DNA of 50,014 nt from Sulfuricurvum sp. (GTDB lineage: Bacteria; Campylobacterota; Campylobacteria; Campylobacterales; Sulfurimonadaceae), in contig NZ_JAQTUH010000011.1 of assembly GCF_028710345.1 (NCBI RefSeq), positions 1 to 50,014 of the forward strand, read 5' to 3'. The translations under genes were made by a program, and so were the position numbers. Under the pieces are notes generated by a model. The model was not told where the DNA came from and searched no databases. It saw nothing but the letters and a program-made list of their open reading frames with translations. This document shows, in pieces, positions 1-9,782 of this stretch. The first letter of the stretch is position 1. Each line of letters begins with the position of its first letter.

Positions 1-20
1 TAGCATGTTACAATACTACC

Positions 21-641
21 ATGAATAATGAGCCCGTAAAAAAAATATCCCCCTATCATCACGGTAATCTTAAAGAAGAGCTGTTGCAGACCGCTACAGA
101 AATGATTGATAAAGAGGGGATTGATTCGATTACCCTACGTGACCTTACCCAGAGGTTAGGGACGTCACGAACGGCAGTGTATCGCCATTTTGCGAGCAAA
201 GAGGCATTGATACTCGGTGTAATCGAGAAGGGATATGAACAACTTGATAAGATGTTTACCCCCATATTTGAAGATCGTACCCAAAGCGTTGCCCAGCGAT
301 TTAACGCAATGGCACGAGAGTATCTCGATTTTGCGATAGAACATCCAAACCTCTATCGATTGTTGTTTGGTGATAAATATCATCAAGAGCGTGAAGAGTT
401 ATGTGATTATCGAGACGAGTCACAAGCAACGGGGCTCTATGCCCTGATCGGACTTTTGGTAGAGGGTCAGGAAGAGGGGAGTATCGCAGCGGTCAACCCT
501 ATGGTACAAGCGGCTATGGCGTGGGCATCAATCCACGGTCTTGCGTCGTTGTTAATCGATGGACATTTGATGATGAGTGATAACATAGAAGTAATTTATG
601 AATACAGTATAGAGGCATTGTTAAAAGGGTTAAAGGGGTAG
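21..641 (+). CDS. TetR/AcrR family transcriptional regulator
   Basis: A 206-residue DNA-binding repressor-type protein. The N-terminal helix-turn-helix is clear at about residues 15-62 (HHGNLKEELL, then ITLRDLTQRLGTSRTAVYRHF and SKEAL, the usual TetR pattern), and the C-terminal part (FAIEHPNLYRLLFGDKY, about residues 100-118) looks like the WHG/TetR_C_13 ligand-binding region. The length is normal for the family. The ligand and target genes cannot be told from sequence. Its promoter is cut off or lies in the first 20 bases. Its last codons overlap the end of a convergent small gene on the other strand by about 12 bp. Confidence 0.9.
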   Translation: MNNEPVKKISPYHHGNLKEELLQTATEMIDKEGIDSITLRDLTQRLGTSRTAVYRHFASKEALILGVIEKGYEQLDKMFTPIFEDRTQSVAQRFNAMAREYLDFAIEHPNLYRLLFGDKYHQEREELCDYRDESQATGLYALIGLLVEGQEEGSIAAVNPMVQAAMAWASIHGLASLLIDGHLMMSDNIEVIYEYSIEALLKGLKG

Positions 642-953
642 CTTTAATAAATAGAGTTGTCCATAGCAATCACAAAACTTTTTACATCCGCATGAATAAT
701 AGATATTTTTCCCCGTTACAATCGAATAGCTTCCGAAATTGGTTTTGATAACATCCCCTTGAACCCTCTCGATCGTGATTGTTTTGATAAGACACGAATC
801 CATGGAATCGAGGCGATGAAATTTCTCCCGCGTAGAGTGTACCCATAATACCGAAGAACCGGCTATAAGAGAAGATGCTTTTTGAGAATCCCATTCTCGA
901 AGTGCATCAAAACTTTCCAATTCTGAATCGCTAATATTGCGGTAAGGGCGCAT
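630..953 (-). CDS. Hypothetical protein with C-terminal cysteine cluster
   Basis: A 107-residue protein I do not recognise. It has a good ribosome binding site (GGAG six bases before the ATG), which supports it as a real gene despite the short overlap with the end of the convergent TetR gene. The N-terminus (MRPYRNISDSELE) is followed by a beta-rich stretch, and the C-terminus carries a CGCKKFCDC motif that could bind a metal or form disulfides. No signal peptide or membrane segment is visible. It does not carry the nif promoter motif found elsewhere in the window. Confidence 0.6.
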   Translation of the reverse strand: MRPYRNISDSELESFDALREWDSQKASSLIAGSSVLWVHSTREKFHRLDSMDSCLIKTITIERVQGDVIKTNFGSYSIVTGKNIYYSCGCKKFCDCYGQLYLLKLPL

Positions 954-1039
954 TAAATCTCCAAATCTTTTTTGATTTTAGATATGCATATATAGTTCTT
1001 ATATTTTAAGTAATGAGCCAAATATAATTTCAAATTCCG

Positions 1040-1093
1040 TCACTCCCGCGAAGGCGGGAGTCTAGCTGGATTCCCGCCTTCGCGGGAATGACA
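1040..1093. repeat. Palindromic intergenic repeat (GTCAT...ATGAC family)
   Basis: Two nearly identical arms of about 22 bp face each other (GTCACTCCCGCGAAGGCGGG and its complement ending GCGGGAATGAC), separated by GTCTAGCTGG. Each arm is itself a palindrome around CCCGC-GAAG-GCGGG. It sits in the gap between the 107-aa gene and the GNAT gene. Related units with the same ends and different inner stems occur at 5423, 23798 and 31881. It may also end transcription. Confidence 0.8.
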
Positions 1094-1119
1094 AAGTGAT
1101 ATTAAATAAGTATTCCTAC

Positions 1120-2954
<1,835 letters not shown>

Positions 2955-2980
2955 TCATAATGTCGTTATTATGAGTTCTT

Positions 2981-2997
2981 ATGCAAGATTTGTTCGA
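2981..2997 (-). promoter_or_regulatory. Shared nif promoter motif before nifS
   Basis: On the minus strand the site reads TCGAAC-AAATC-TTGCAT, ending 35 bp before the nifS ATG. It matches the layout of the sites before nifB and nifH (NNGAAY, five bases, WTGCAW). The 12-base distance between the conserved G and C is that of a sigma-54 -24/-12 promoter. Confidence 0.6.
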
Positions 2998-3157
2998 GAG
3001 ATTCACTTTCACTAAAATTATTAGGGAAGTAAGGTCTTGATGAGTTTTTAAACATCGTAGGGTGGGATTTTTCCCCAATATATCGTTATAATTGGACTTA
3101 TTTGATAAAATACGGATTTTAAAGTACAAGTATTACAATTGAGAAGGTTTTAGAGCA

Positions 3158-5419
3158 ATGATCGAGAGCAAAGATTTTTTACGTACCATCGTCGAAGAGG
3201 ATTTACACGCGGGCAAATACAGCGAAGTTGTAACCCGTTTTCCCCCTGAGCCAAACGGCTTTCCACACATCGGACACGCCAAATCGATCGCGATCAATTT
3301 CGGAATCGCGCGGGACTATAAAGGGCATTGTAATCTTCGGATGGACGATACCAACCCGACGACTGAAGACACCCGCTACGTCGAAGCGCTCAAAGATGCC
3401 GTAGAGTGGCTCGGATTTCAGTGGGAGGGGAATGTTCGCTATACGTCGGATTACTTCCCTGAACTCTACGAATACGCTAAACAGCTTATCAAAATGGGTA
3501 AAGCCTACGTCGATAGCCTTAGCGAAGATGAGATTCGTGAGTATCGCGGAACGGTGATGGAAGCGGGACGCCGTAGCGTCTATGCCGAGCGCAGCGTAGA
3601 AGAGAACCTCGATCTCTTAGAGCGGATGAAAGAGGGCGAATTCAAAGACGGTGAACACGTCCTCCGTGCCAAGATCGACATGAGTGCGGCGAATATGAAG
3701 ATGCGCGATCCGCTCCTCTACCGTATCCGACACGCCCACCACTACCGCACGGGCGATGCGTGGAATATCTACCCGATGTACGATTACGGTCATTGTCTTT
3801 CAGACTACATTGAGGGGGTTACCCACTCTATCTGTACACTGGAGTTTGAAAATAACCGTGACATCTATGACTGGGTACTTAATACGCTGGGGCTGACATC
3901 ACCGCGCCCTTATCAGCATGAGTTTGCACGTCTGGGGATCAACTACACTGTTATGAGCAAACGAAAGCTCTTAGAGCTGGTAAACGAAGGGTACGTGAAC
4001 GGTTGGGACGATCCGCGCATGTCGACCATCGCAGGACTTCGTCGTCGCGGGTATACCCCTGAGTCGATTTTGAACTTTTGTCATCTGATCGGTATCGCCA
4101 AAGCCAACTCGATGGTCGATGTGGCACAGCTCGAGTTCTGTATTCGTGATGATCTCAATACTAAAGTACCGCGCGTGATGTGTGTACTCGACCCGCTCAA
4201 AGTGACGATCGAGAACTATGAGGGGAGCGAAGAGCTTGATGCCTCGTATTACCCTGAGGATGTACCGAAAGAGGGGAGCCGAAAACTGCCGTTTTCCCGT
4301 GAGATATACATCGAGCGTGAGGATTTCAGCGAGAATCCCCCTGCAGGCTTTTACCGTCTAACGCCTGAGCAACCCGTGCGCCTCAAACACGCCTACATCA
4401 TTACCTGCAAAGAGGTGATCAAAGATGGCTCAGGGAACATCACGGAGATCATCGCAACGTACCATCCCGACTCCAAAAGCGGTTCCGATACGAGCGGTAT
4501 CAAGGTCAAAAGTGCGATCCAATGGGTCGAAGCCAATACCGCAAAAACGGTCGAGGTGCGACTCTATGATCGTCTCTACACCTGCGAAGCACCGGAGGGG
4601 GTCGAAGATCTCAATCCTGATTCGCTCAAAATCATCAAAAACGCTCTGGTCGAACCCGCTCTCATCACCGAAAAACCCGATGTCCGCTTTCAGTTCGAGC
4701 GTCAGGGGTATTTTTATGCCGATCCGATCGACTATACTGACGAAGCACCAGTATTTAACAGAATCGTAGGGCTGAAAGACTCGTGGAACAAAAAGAACAA
4801 AGCTGACGAGGGCGCAGTGAAACCAGAGCGCAAAGCTCCTGAGAAAAAAGTACAGATCGATGGTGAAGTGGCACCGATGAGTGAAGCTGAACAAGTGCGA
4901 TATACGAAGTATACAAACGAGTTCAAACTTAACAGCGAAGTGTCGAATATCCTTGCGCGTGATGAGAAACTCGCCGTATTCTTCGAAGCGGCTCTTTCAG
5001 TCCATAACAGCCCGATAACCATTGCCAACATTGTGGCTAATGAGGTCGCCAGAGAGCTAAAAGAAAAAGACGCAAGTGAGCTGAAATTCACTACCGCACA
5101 AATCGCAGAACTCGTCAAAATGATCGATGATGAGATCATCTCGAACAAAATCGCCAAACAGGTCTTCGAAGAGATGGTGCAAAGCGGTGAGAATCCATCC
5201 AAAATCGTCGAAGCGCAGGGATTGGTACAGATCAGTGATCCGTCCGTGATTTTGCCGATAATCGATGACGTGATGGCAAAAAATCCTGATAATGTTGAAA
5301 AATACAGAGCAGGCAATACAAAACTGTTCGGCTTTTTCGTCGGACAGGTACTTAAAGCGACGGGAGGAAAAGCAAATCCTCAGGTCGTCAATGATCTAGT
5401 AGCGCAGAAGTTACAATAG
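3158..5419 (+). CDS. glnS: Glutamine--tRNA ligase fused to a YqeY domain
   Basis: A 753-residue fusion that charges tRNA-Gln directly with glutamine. The class I landmarks are PPEPNGFPHIGHA (residues 29-41, the HIGH motif) and VMSKRK (about 264-269, the KMSKS equivalent). The anticodon-binding beta-barrels run to about residue 545. A charged linker (KPERKAPEKK) leads to a C-terminal YqeY/GatB-tail-like domain from about residue 577 (EQVRYTKYTNEF to VNDLVAQKLQ), which in this fusion class is thought to help bind tRNA. Many Campylobacterota (Helicobacter, Campylobacter) lack GlnRS and use the GatCAB amidation route, so the gene was probably acquired. Its codons are visibly richer in G and C than those of its neighbours. 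Confidence 0.95.
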   Translation: MIESKDFLRTIVEEDLHAGKYSEVVTRFPPEPNGFPHIGHAKSIAINFGIARDYKGHCNLRMDDTNPTTEDTRYVEALKDAVEWLGFQWEGNVRYTSDYFPELYEYAKQLIKMGKAYVDSLSEDEIREYRGTVMEAGRRSVYAERSVEENLDLLERMKEGEFKDGEHVLRAKIDMSAANMKMRDPLLYRIRHAHHYRTGDAWNIYPMYDYGHCLSDYIEGVTHSICTLEFENNRDIYDWVLNTLGLTSPRPYQHEFARLGINYTVMSKRKLLELVNEGYVNGWDDPRMSTIAGLRRRGYTPESILNFCHLIGIAKANSMVDVAQLEFCIRDDLNTKVPRVMCVLDPLKVTIENYEGSEELDASYYPEDVPKEGSRKLPFSREIYIEREDFSENPPAGFYRLTPEQPVRLKHAYIITCKEVIKDGSGNITEIIATYHPDSKSGSDTSGIKVKSAIQWVEANTAKTVEVRLYDRLYTCEAPEGVEDLNPDSLKIIKNALVEPALITEKPDVRFQFERQGYFYADPIDYTDEAPVFNRIVGLKDSWNKKNKADEGAVKPERKAPEKKVQIDGEVAPMSEAEQVRYTKYTNEFKLNSEVSNILARDEKLAVFFEAALSVHNSPITIANIVANEVARELKEKDASELKFTTAQIAELVKMIDDEIISNKIAKQVFEEMVQSGENPSKIVEAQGLVQISDPSVILPIIDDVMAKNPDNVEKYRAGNTKLFGFFVGQVLKATGGKANPQVVNDLVAQKLQ

Positions 5420-5422
5420 AAA

Positions 5423-5450
5423 CTGGATTCCCGATCAAGTCGGGAATGAC
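5423..5450. repeat. Short palindromic repeat, probable bidirectional terminator
   Basis: CTGGATTCCCGATCAAGTCGGGAATGAC forms a stem TTCCCGA/TCGGGAA. It fills the 41-bp gap between the convergent ends of glnS and clpX, a good place for a two-way terminator, and shares the CTGGATTCCCG...CGGGAATGAC ends with the repeats at 1040 and 31881. Confidence 0.65.
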
Positions 5451-5460
5451 GGGGAGTAGG

Positions 5461-6678
5461 CTATTCTTGCTCTTTTTCAGTTTTGAACGTGTAGATAGGT
5501 TCTTTTTCTGAATCATCAATAATCGCTTCCGTAATCGTGACGCTTTGAAGATTCTTTTTCGACGGACAGCTGTATTGGAGCGGCAACATTGCTTCCTCGA
5601 TAATTCCTCGTAGTCCGCGAGCGCCCACACCACGATCAATCGCTTTTTGCGCAACTGCTTCAAGCGCTTTTGTCTCAAAATTGAGCTCTATCCCGTCCAT
5701 ATCAAAAAATGCTTGGAATTGTTTGATAAGGGCGTTGTCCGGTTCGGTAAGAATTTGGATCATCTGATCTTTGGTAAGTTCAGTGAGTTGTGCGACGACG
5801 GGGATACGCCCGATAAATTCAGGAATCATTCCGTAATGGACGAGGGCTTTAGCGTCGATTTTTTTAGGTTTAGCGGTTTTATCGGTTGTGGATTTGGTAA
5901 ATCCTACTTTATTTGTTTTTTTCGTATGGACATCGGGTACGAGTCCGACAAAAGCCCCTCCACAGACGAAAAGTACGTGCGAGGTGTTGAAGAGTACCGT
6001 TTCGGTGGTGGAATTTTTACGGCTCCCTTTGATAGGGACATAAACTTCGGCACCCTCTAGGATTTTGAGTAGCCCTTGTTGTACCCCTTCACCCGATACG
6101 TCACGTCCCATCGTCGAGCTTTCCCCTTTGCGGGCAATTTTATCCACTTCGTCGATGTAGATGATACCGCGCTGTGCGAGGTCGATATCGTAGTTCGCAG
6201 CAGCGAGGAGGCGGCTGAGGATGCTTTCGACGTCCTCACCCACGTATCCTGCTTCAGTGAGGGCTGTAGCGTCGGCGACGGCGAACGGCACTTGCATGAT
6301 TTTGGAGAGCGATTTAGCGAGGAGTGTTTTACCGCTTCCTGTCGGTCCTACAAGCATGATGTTGGATTTTTCGAGTTCGACGTTGTTATAAACGGGGTTT
6401 TCAATCCGTTTGTAGTGGTTGTAAAGGGCAACGGCAAGCACTTTTTTTGCGTCATATTGACCGATAATGTATTTGTCTAAAAACTCGACAATTTTTTCAG
6501 GGACAGGGAGTTGTTGCTGCATCGCGGAGCGTTGTTCATATCGTACCTCTTTTTGCAAAATGCTAGAGCAGGTAGTGATACATTCATTACAAATATGGGT
6601 GGTCTCCGAGGAGAACATTTTTTTTACTTCACTTTGTTTTCGACCACAAAAGGAACAGGTTTTTTCCGGCGTACTCAT
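5461..6678 (-). CDS. clpX: ClpX-type AAA+ unfoldase, divergent, probably nif-dedicated
   Basis: A 405-residue unfoldase subunit that delivers substrates to ClpP. The N-terminal zinc-binding domain has Cys8, Cys11, Cys30 and Cys33. The AAA+ core shows Walker A GPTGSGKT (111-118), the pore loop GYVGEDV (144-150), Walker [10 protein letters not shown] (172-180) and sensor/box VII residues. A VGF tripeptide at 258-260 stands where ClpX carries its ClpP-docking IGF loop, so docking should be kept. The usual RKH pore loop reads RKN (220-222), and the flanking segment is unlike the common PPQGGRKHP. Its start overlaps the clpP stop (ATGA), and the operon begins at a nif-type promoter motif. Azotobacter vinelandii has a nif-linked ClpX2 that controls NifB/NifEN levels; a similar role is likely here. 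It could still be the only ClpX of the cell. Confidence 0.92.
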   Translation of the reverse strand: MSTPEKTCSFCGRKQSEVKKMFSSETTHICNECITTCSSILQKEVRYEQRSAMQQQLPVPEKIVEFLDKYIIGQYDAKKVLAVALYNHYKRIENPVYNNVELEKSNIMLVGPTGSGKTLLAKSLSKIMQVPFAVADATALTEAGYVGEDVESILSRLLAAANYDIDLAQRGIIYIDEVDKIARKGESSTMGRDVSGEGVQQGLLKILEGAEVYVPIKGSRKNSTTETVLFNTSHVLFVCGGAFVGLVPDVHTKKTNKVGFTKSTTDKTAKPKKIDAKALVHYGMIPEFIGRIPVVAQLTELTKDQMIQILTEPDNALIKQFQAFFDMDGIELNFETKALEAVAQKAIDRGVGARGLRGIIEEAMLPLQYSCPSKKNLQSVTITEAIIDDSEKEPIYTFKTEKEQE

Positions 6679-7274
6679 CAGACATCCTTTGGAGTAAATT
6701 TAGTAAGAATCTCATCCGCTAAACCAAACTCTATCGCTTCTTTAGCTTCCATGTAGTTATCACGATCGGACTCTTTTTCGATAATTTTGACACTTTTCCC
6801 TGTCGCTTCAGAGAGAATCACATACAGTCGTCGTTTGAGATTGAGGATATGTTTGGTATGAATCTCGATGTCGCTCGCTTGGCCAGAATAGCCACCGAGA
6901 GGTTGATGGATCATCACTTCGGCATTGGGGAGCATATAGCGATGACCTTTTTCCCCGCAGGTAAATAAAACTGCCGCCATTGAGGCAACCAACCCCATAG
7001 CGTAGGTATGAACTGGGGCATTAATGAGATTCATAGTATCTAATATGGCTAATCCTGACATCACCGATCCCCCCGGAGAGCTGATATACATATGAATCGG
7101 CTCTTCGGAATCCATCGCTTCGAGATAGAGCAGTTGGGAGACGATAATTCCCATCATATGATCATCAATCGCTTCGGTAATCACGATAACACGGTCTCCG
7201 AGGAGTTTTGAGAAGAGATCAAAATATCGCTCTCCACGCGGTGAAACATCTTTTACGGTTGGAATATACGGCAT
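6678..7274 (-). CDS. clpP: ClpP-type serine protease subunit, divergent
   Basis: A 198-residue ClpP subunit. I chose the ATG giving MPYIPTVKD because AAGGAG lies seven bases before it; a start six codons further upstream has no such site. The catalytic triad is present: Ser98 in GLVASMAA, His123 in MIHQPLGG and Asp172 in SDRDNYM. The motif around the serine is normally GQAASMGA, so the oxyanion region is unusual. The protein makes the barrel-shaped protease into which ClpX feeds unfolded chains. It sits between the SIR2-like gene (11-bp gap) and clpX (4-bp overlap), all on one transcript, so the three products are expected together. Confidence 0.92.
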   Translation of the reverse strand: MPYIPTVKDVSPRGERYFDLFSKLLGDRVIVITEAIDDHMMGIIVSQLLYLEAMDSEEPIHMYISSPGGSVMSGLAILDTMNLINAPVHTYAMGLVASMAAVLFTCGEKGHRYMLPNAEVMIHQPLGGYSGQASDIEIHTKHILNLKRRLYVILSEATGKSVKIIEKESDRDNYMEAKEAIEFGLADEILTKFTPKDV

Positions 7275-7284
7275 AGTAAGCTCC

Positions 7285-8115
7285 TTAAACAAATGCTTTT
7301 ATGAATTCAGGAAGTGACATAGGGATCACTTCAAGGTTATGCTTTTCGACAAACTTTTGCTCTTTTTTATTCAATTCTTTATCGGTGATAACGTATCCAC
7401 CCTCTAAATCGAGAGAGAGTTCATTGGCTACCATACGATCGGTATCGTGATCGAATGATGTCCCTAAAAAGAGGTATTTTTTTGCTTTTCTATAGGTTTT
7501 GAGCACTTTTGGAACAGCAAAACCTGCCATTGCCTCGGTGAGCCAGTCTACATAATCGGCATCAGAGATAACAAAAGTGGGATTTGGAAGCGGTGAGCCC
7601 ATCGGTTTAAAGAGTATTTTTTCAGCTGTTTCCAAAACCTCATCATCGACAAGAAAGTATTTTTGATTCTCTACATCGTATTCGTATATTTCATAGCGGT
7701 TTAAATCCCCCATAATGCGTGATTTACCGACAATAAGACAATGGGGGGTATAGGCTAATAACTCTTGTAATTTTGTATCCCGATTGGTATCAATGATATA
7801 ACGTGGTGACATATCAACTATTGTTTTGTGCAAAGGGGTGGGTTCAAAGGGTTTTGTATAAATGTGGTTGATAAGTTGTGTCATATACTCAACACCGCGA
7901 CGTTGTTCCAAATGCATTGCAGCGCGGGAGTATTCGAACATTAGCCGTGCAGACATTGCTCGACCGCCGTTCATCGCTAAAATAAGCGAATCACTATCGT
8001 GAGGAACAGCTTCCCCCTCTTTGGTCATAATCCCCTCAAATACCCCTAAACCGAAATAGGGGATAGTGGTTTGATTGCGTAACTCTTTCTTTATTGTCTC
8101 AAATAGTGTGTCCAT
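7285..8115 (-). CDS. SIR2-like fold protein, first gene of the clpP-clpX operon
   Basis: A 276-residue protein. I start it at the ATG at 8115, which has AGGGA seven bases upstream; a longer reading frame to 8142 would begin almost at the predicted transcription start. Features suggest a SIR2-like Rossmann fold: a glycine loop PYFGLGVF near residue 20, YIIDTNRDTKLQELL in the middle (compare TTNYD-type motifs), and LFLGTSFDHDTDRMVA near the C-terminus (compare LFIGYSL). No zinc cysteines are visible, so it is probably not a deacetylase; SIR2-like domains in bacteria may bind or cleave NAD. It is followed at once by clpP and clpX and preceded by a nif promoter motif. It could be an adaptor or sensor for the protease; this is inference. 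Confidence 0.6.
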   Translation of the reverse strand: MDTLFETIKKELRNQTTIPYFGLGVFEGIMTKEGEAVPHDSDSLILAMNGGRAMSARLMFEYSRAAMHLEQRRGVEYMTQLINHIYTKPFEPTPLHKTIVDMSPRYIIDTNRDTKLQELLAYTPHCLIVGKSRIMGDLNRYEIYEYDVENQKYFLVDDEVLETAEKILFKPMGSPLPNPTFVISDADYVDWLTEAMAGFAVPKVLKTYRKAKKYLFLGTSFDHDTDRMVANELSLDLEGGYVITDKELNKKEQKFVEKHNLEVIPMSLPEFIKAFV

Positions 8116-8146
8116 CGTAATCCCTTTTGGAGCTTTGGTCAAACTA

Positions 8147-8163
8147 TTGCATTTTGCGTTCTT
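8147..8163 (-). promoter_or_regulatory. Shared nif promoter motif before the SIR2-clpP-clpX operon
   Basis: On the minus strand AAGAAC-GCAAA-ATGCAA, 31 bp before the chosen start at 8115. It is closest to the site at 32170 (TAGAAC-ACCCT-ATGCAA). The position supports the shorter start of the SIR2-like gene. Confidence 0.5.
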
Positions 8164-8240
8164 GTTTTAAATAGGATAATTTTTGTCTTATTTGTAGTAT
8201 TTTTGAAGAAAGAGAGGGTAAAAAGGGACAAAAATGTTTA

Positions 8241-8382
8241 CTGACCTTACGCACTTGATGAAATCAAGGGCGAAAAGGGCAGTTTTCTGCCATATCCGAA
8301 AGATATGGCTAGCTTTAGGGGGTTGTAGGGACATTTGTCCCTGCCACTTTTCGGGCTCTGCCCGTAAAGTGCGTAACATCAG
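8241..8382. mobile_element. MITE-like element with 16-bp terminal inverted repeats
   Basis: The left end CTGACCTTACGCACTT and the right end AAGTGCGTAACATCAG are inverted repeats matching at 14 of 16 positions. TTA flanks the element on both sides (8238-8240 and 8383-8385), as expected of a 3-bp target duplication. Inside are further hairpins: GCCATATC/GATATGGC, AGGGACA/TGTCCCT and CGGGC/GCCCG. No protein is encoded; a 63-codon frame through it looks accidental. This fits a non-autonomous transposable element, but a folded RNA or a complex terminator is possible. The parent transposase is not in the window. Confidence 0.6.
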
Positions 8383-8388
8383 TTAGTA

Positions 8389-8922
8389 TCACATAAAAAA
8401 TAATTTAGACAACCAACCTTTATCGACAATATCATCGATAAATTGATCATAAGTTTTATTTTGGGAGTCTAAAAAACCGATCAGGTACTTTTCAGATGCA
8501 TCTATTCCGCTGGCACTTTCGATTAAAAATAATTCATTATATAATTTCGTGATTTTATCAACCAACTTTTTATCAGCAGCTTTTCGATAGGCTATGTATC
8601 CATTGACTTTGTTCGTTAAAGGATCTCTTCTTACCTCAAATTTTGTCGTTACCCAGTAATAATCTCCATTTTTTGCTCTGTTTTTTACTACTGCAAAAAT
8701 ATCCTGACTCAACTGGATACGCTTCCACATGAGTTTAAAAATAACTGCCGGCATATCTGGATGACGGACGATATTATGTGGATGATTCACTAATTCATCT
8801 AATGAATACCCTGAAATGTCCATAAAATCTTGGTTTGCAAATTCAATAATTCCTTTAAGATCAGTACGAGTGACAATGACTCTTTTACGGTCAACATAAA
8901 TTTCTTTAGATGTTTTTTCCAT
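8389..8922 (-). CDS. Single PAS domain protein (Aer-type PAS)
   Basis: A 177-residue soluble protein. Residues about 15-125 form a PAS fold of the Aer/redox-sensing type, with GYSLDELVNHPHNIVRHPDMP, KNGDYYWVTTKFEVRRD and GYIAYR. The remaining 50 residues form a helical tail with no output domain that I recognise. It probably senses redox state or oxygen through a bound cofactor and passes the signal to another protein. It lies alone between the MITE-like element and yfaP. The same PAS subtype is in the large protein at 19403. Confidence 0.8.
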   Translation of the reverse strand: MEKTSKEIYVDRKRVIVTRTDLKGIIEFANQDFMDISGYSLDELVNHPHNIVRHPDMPAVIFKLMWKRIQLSQDIFAVVKNRAKNGDYYWVTTKFEVRRDPLTNKVNGYIAYRKAADKKLVDKITKLYNELFLIESASGIDASEKYLIGFLDSQNKTYDQFIDDIVDKGWLSKLFFM

Positions 8923-9020
8923 TTTATTGCCTAATATTTATTTATTCAAATAATAACATTATTGCGGTCATGGAACGGTCATGAAATATAAATGATTTTA
9001 TAGAGTTGACAACTGAACAT

Positions 9021-9782
9021 TCATGGATAACTAAAAGAGCTGACATGGGTTAATTCTCCCGCTTTACGCATTGGGATTCGGAAAATTTGCTGTTTCTCAG
9101 ATAAAGTACCTTCTTGGGTAATGATAGCAACTTGTACAGTGGTAAGGTCTTCTTGGTTATTACCATCGCCATAATAGTTGACATAGACGTGGTATACACC
9201 ATTAGGCGGGGTAGGGTTAGCGTATATTTCAGGTCCATACCCTGTGGTGACATCCACATCCAATACCCCTCCATTGGGTGCGACACGATCTCCATAGTAG
9301 ACGTGTTGTCCATCAGGTGAAATAACATGCAAATCCAAATCGGTACCGTCGCTGTCCCATGATAAAACGATACGAAGACGTGATTGTGTTTTGGCATTGT
9401 ATCCGTCATAAAATTGGACTTGTTTTCGTGTTTTTCCATCATTACTACGTATTTCGATACTGTTGGAGCCTGAGCCAAATGAATATGGGCGTTCAAAATC
9501 TCCCGAATCTTCTACTCGTTGTGGGATAGCTATACCGTTGACGATAAGTTTTGCGGGTTTGCCTTTGATATGTTTGGAAATATGCCCTTTGATTAGTGAC
9601 GATTTATCCTGACCTTCAGTATTGACGGATGATGCAGGATAGTTGACCTTTTGTATAAACCCCGTAGAATCACCTAAACTGTGTCTCCATCCACCGAGGG
9701 GGCTTTCAATCTCTATAGAGTCGGCATAAGCGGAAAAATATCCGCATAATAAGGATGCTAATACGAATGTACTTTTTTTCAT
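9021..9782 (-). CDS. yfaP: YfaP family protein (DUF2135)
   Basis: A 253-residue exported protein with a cleavable signal peptide (about residues 1-20, ending SAYADS). The central part (LRIVLSWDSDGTDLDLHVISPDG, followed by PNGGVLDVDVTTGYGPEIY) is the DUF2135 hallmark; its acidic residues could bind calcium. It is the last gene of the yfaA-T-S-Q-P operon and overlaps the yfaQ stop by 4 bp. Its function is not established; the constant company of the alpha-2-macroglobulin gene points to a shared periplasmic defence or envelope role. Confidence 0.85.
   Translation of the reverse strand: MKKSTFVLASLLCGYFSAYADSIEIESPLGGWRHSLGDSTGFIQKVNYPASSVNTEGQDKSSLIKGHISKHIKGKPAKLIVNGIAIPQRVEDSGDFERPYSFGSGSNSIEIRSNDGKTRKQVQFYDGYNAKTQSRLRIVLSWDSDGTDLDLHVISPDGQHVYYGDRVAPNGGVLDVDVTTGYGPEIYANPTPPNGVYHVYVNYYGDGNNQEDLTTVQVAIITQEGTLSEKQQIFRIPMRKAGELTHVSSFSYP

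Noticed and set aside
4732..5316. 194-codon frame opposite the YqeY part of glnS
   Set aside because: Serine- and isoleucine-rich antisense shadow of a well-supported gene.
5647..6480. Two plus-strand frames of 137 and 134 codons opposite clpX
   Set aside because: Antisense shadows of the ClpX reading frame; no ribosome sites.
8188..8379. 63-codon frame on the minus strand
   Set aside because: It runs through the inverted repeats of the MITE-like element and has no ribosome site or protein-like pattern.
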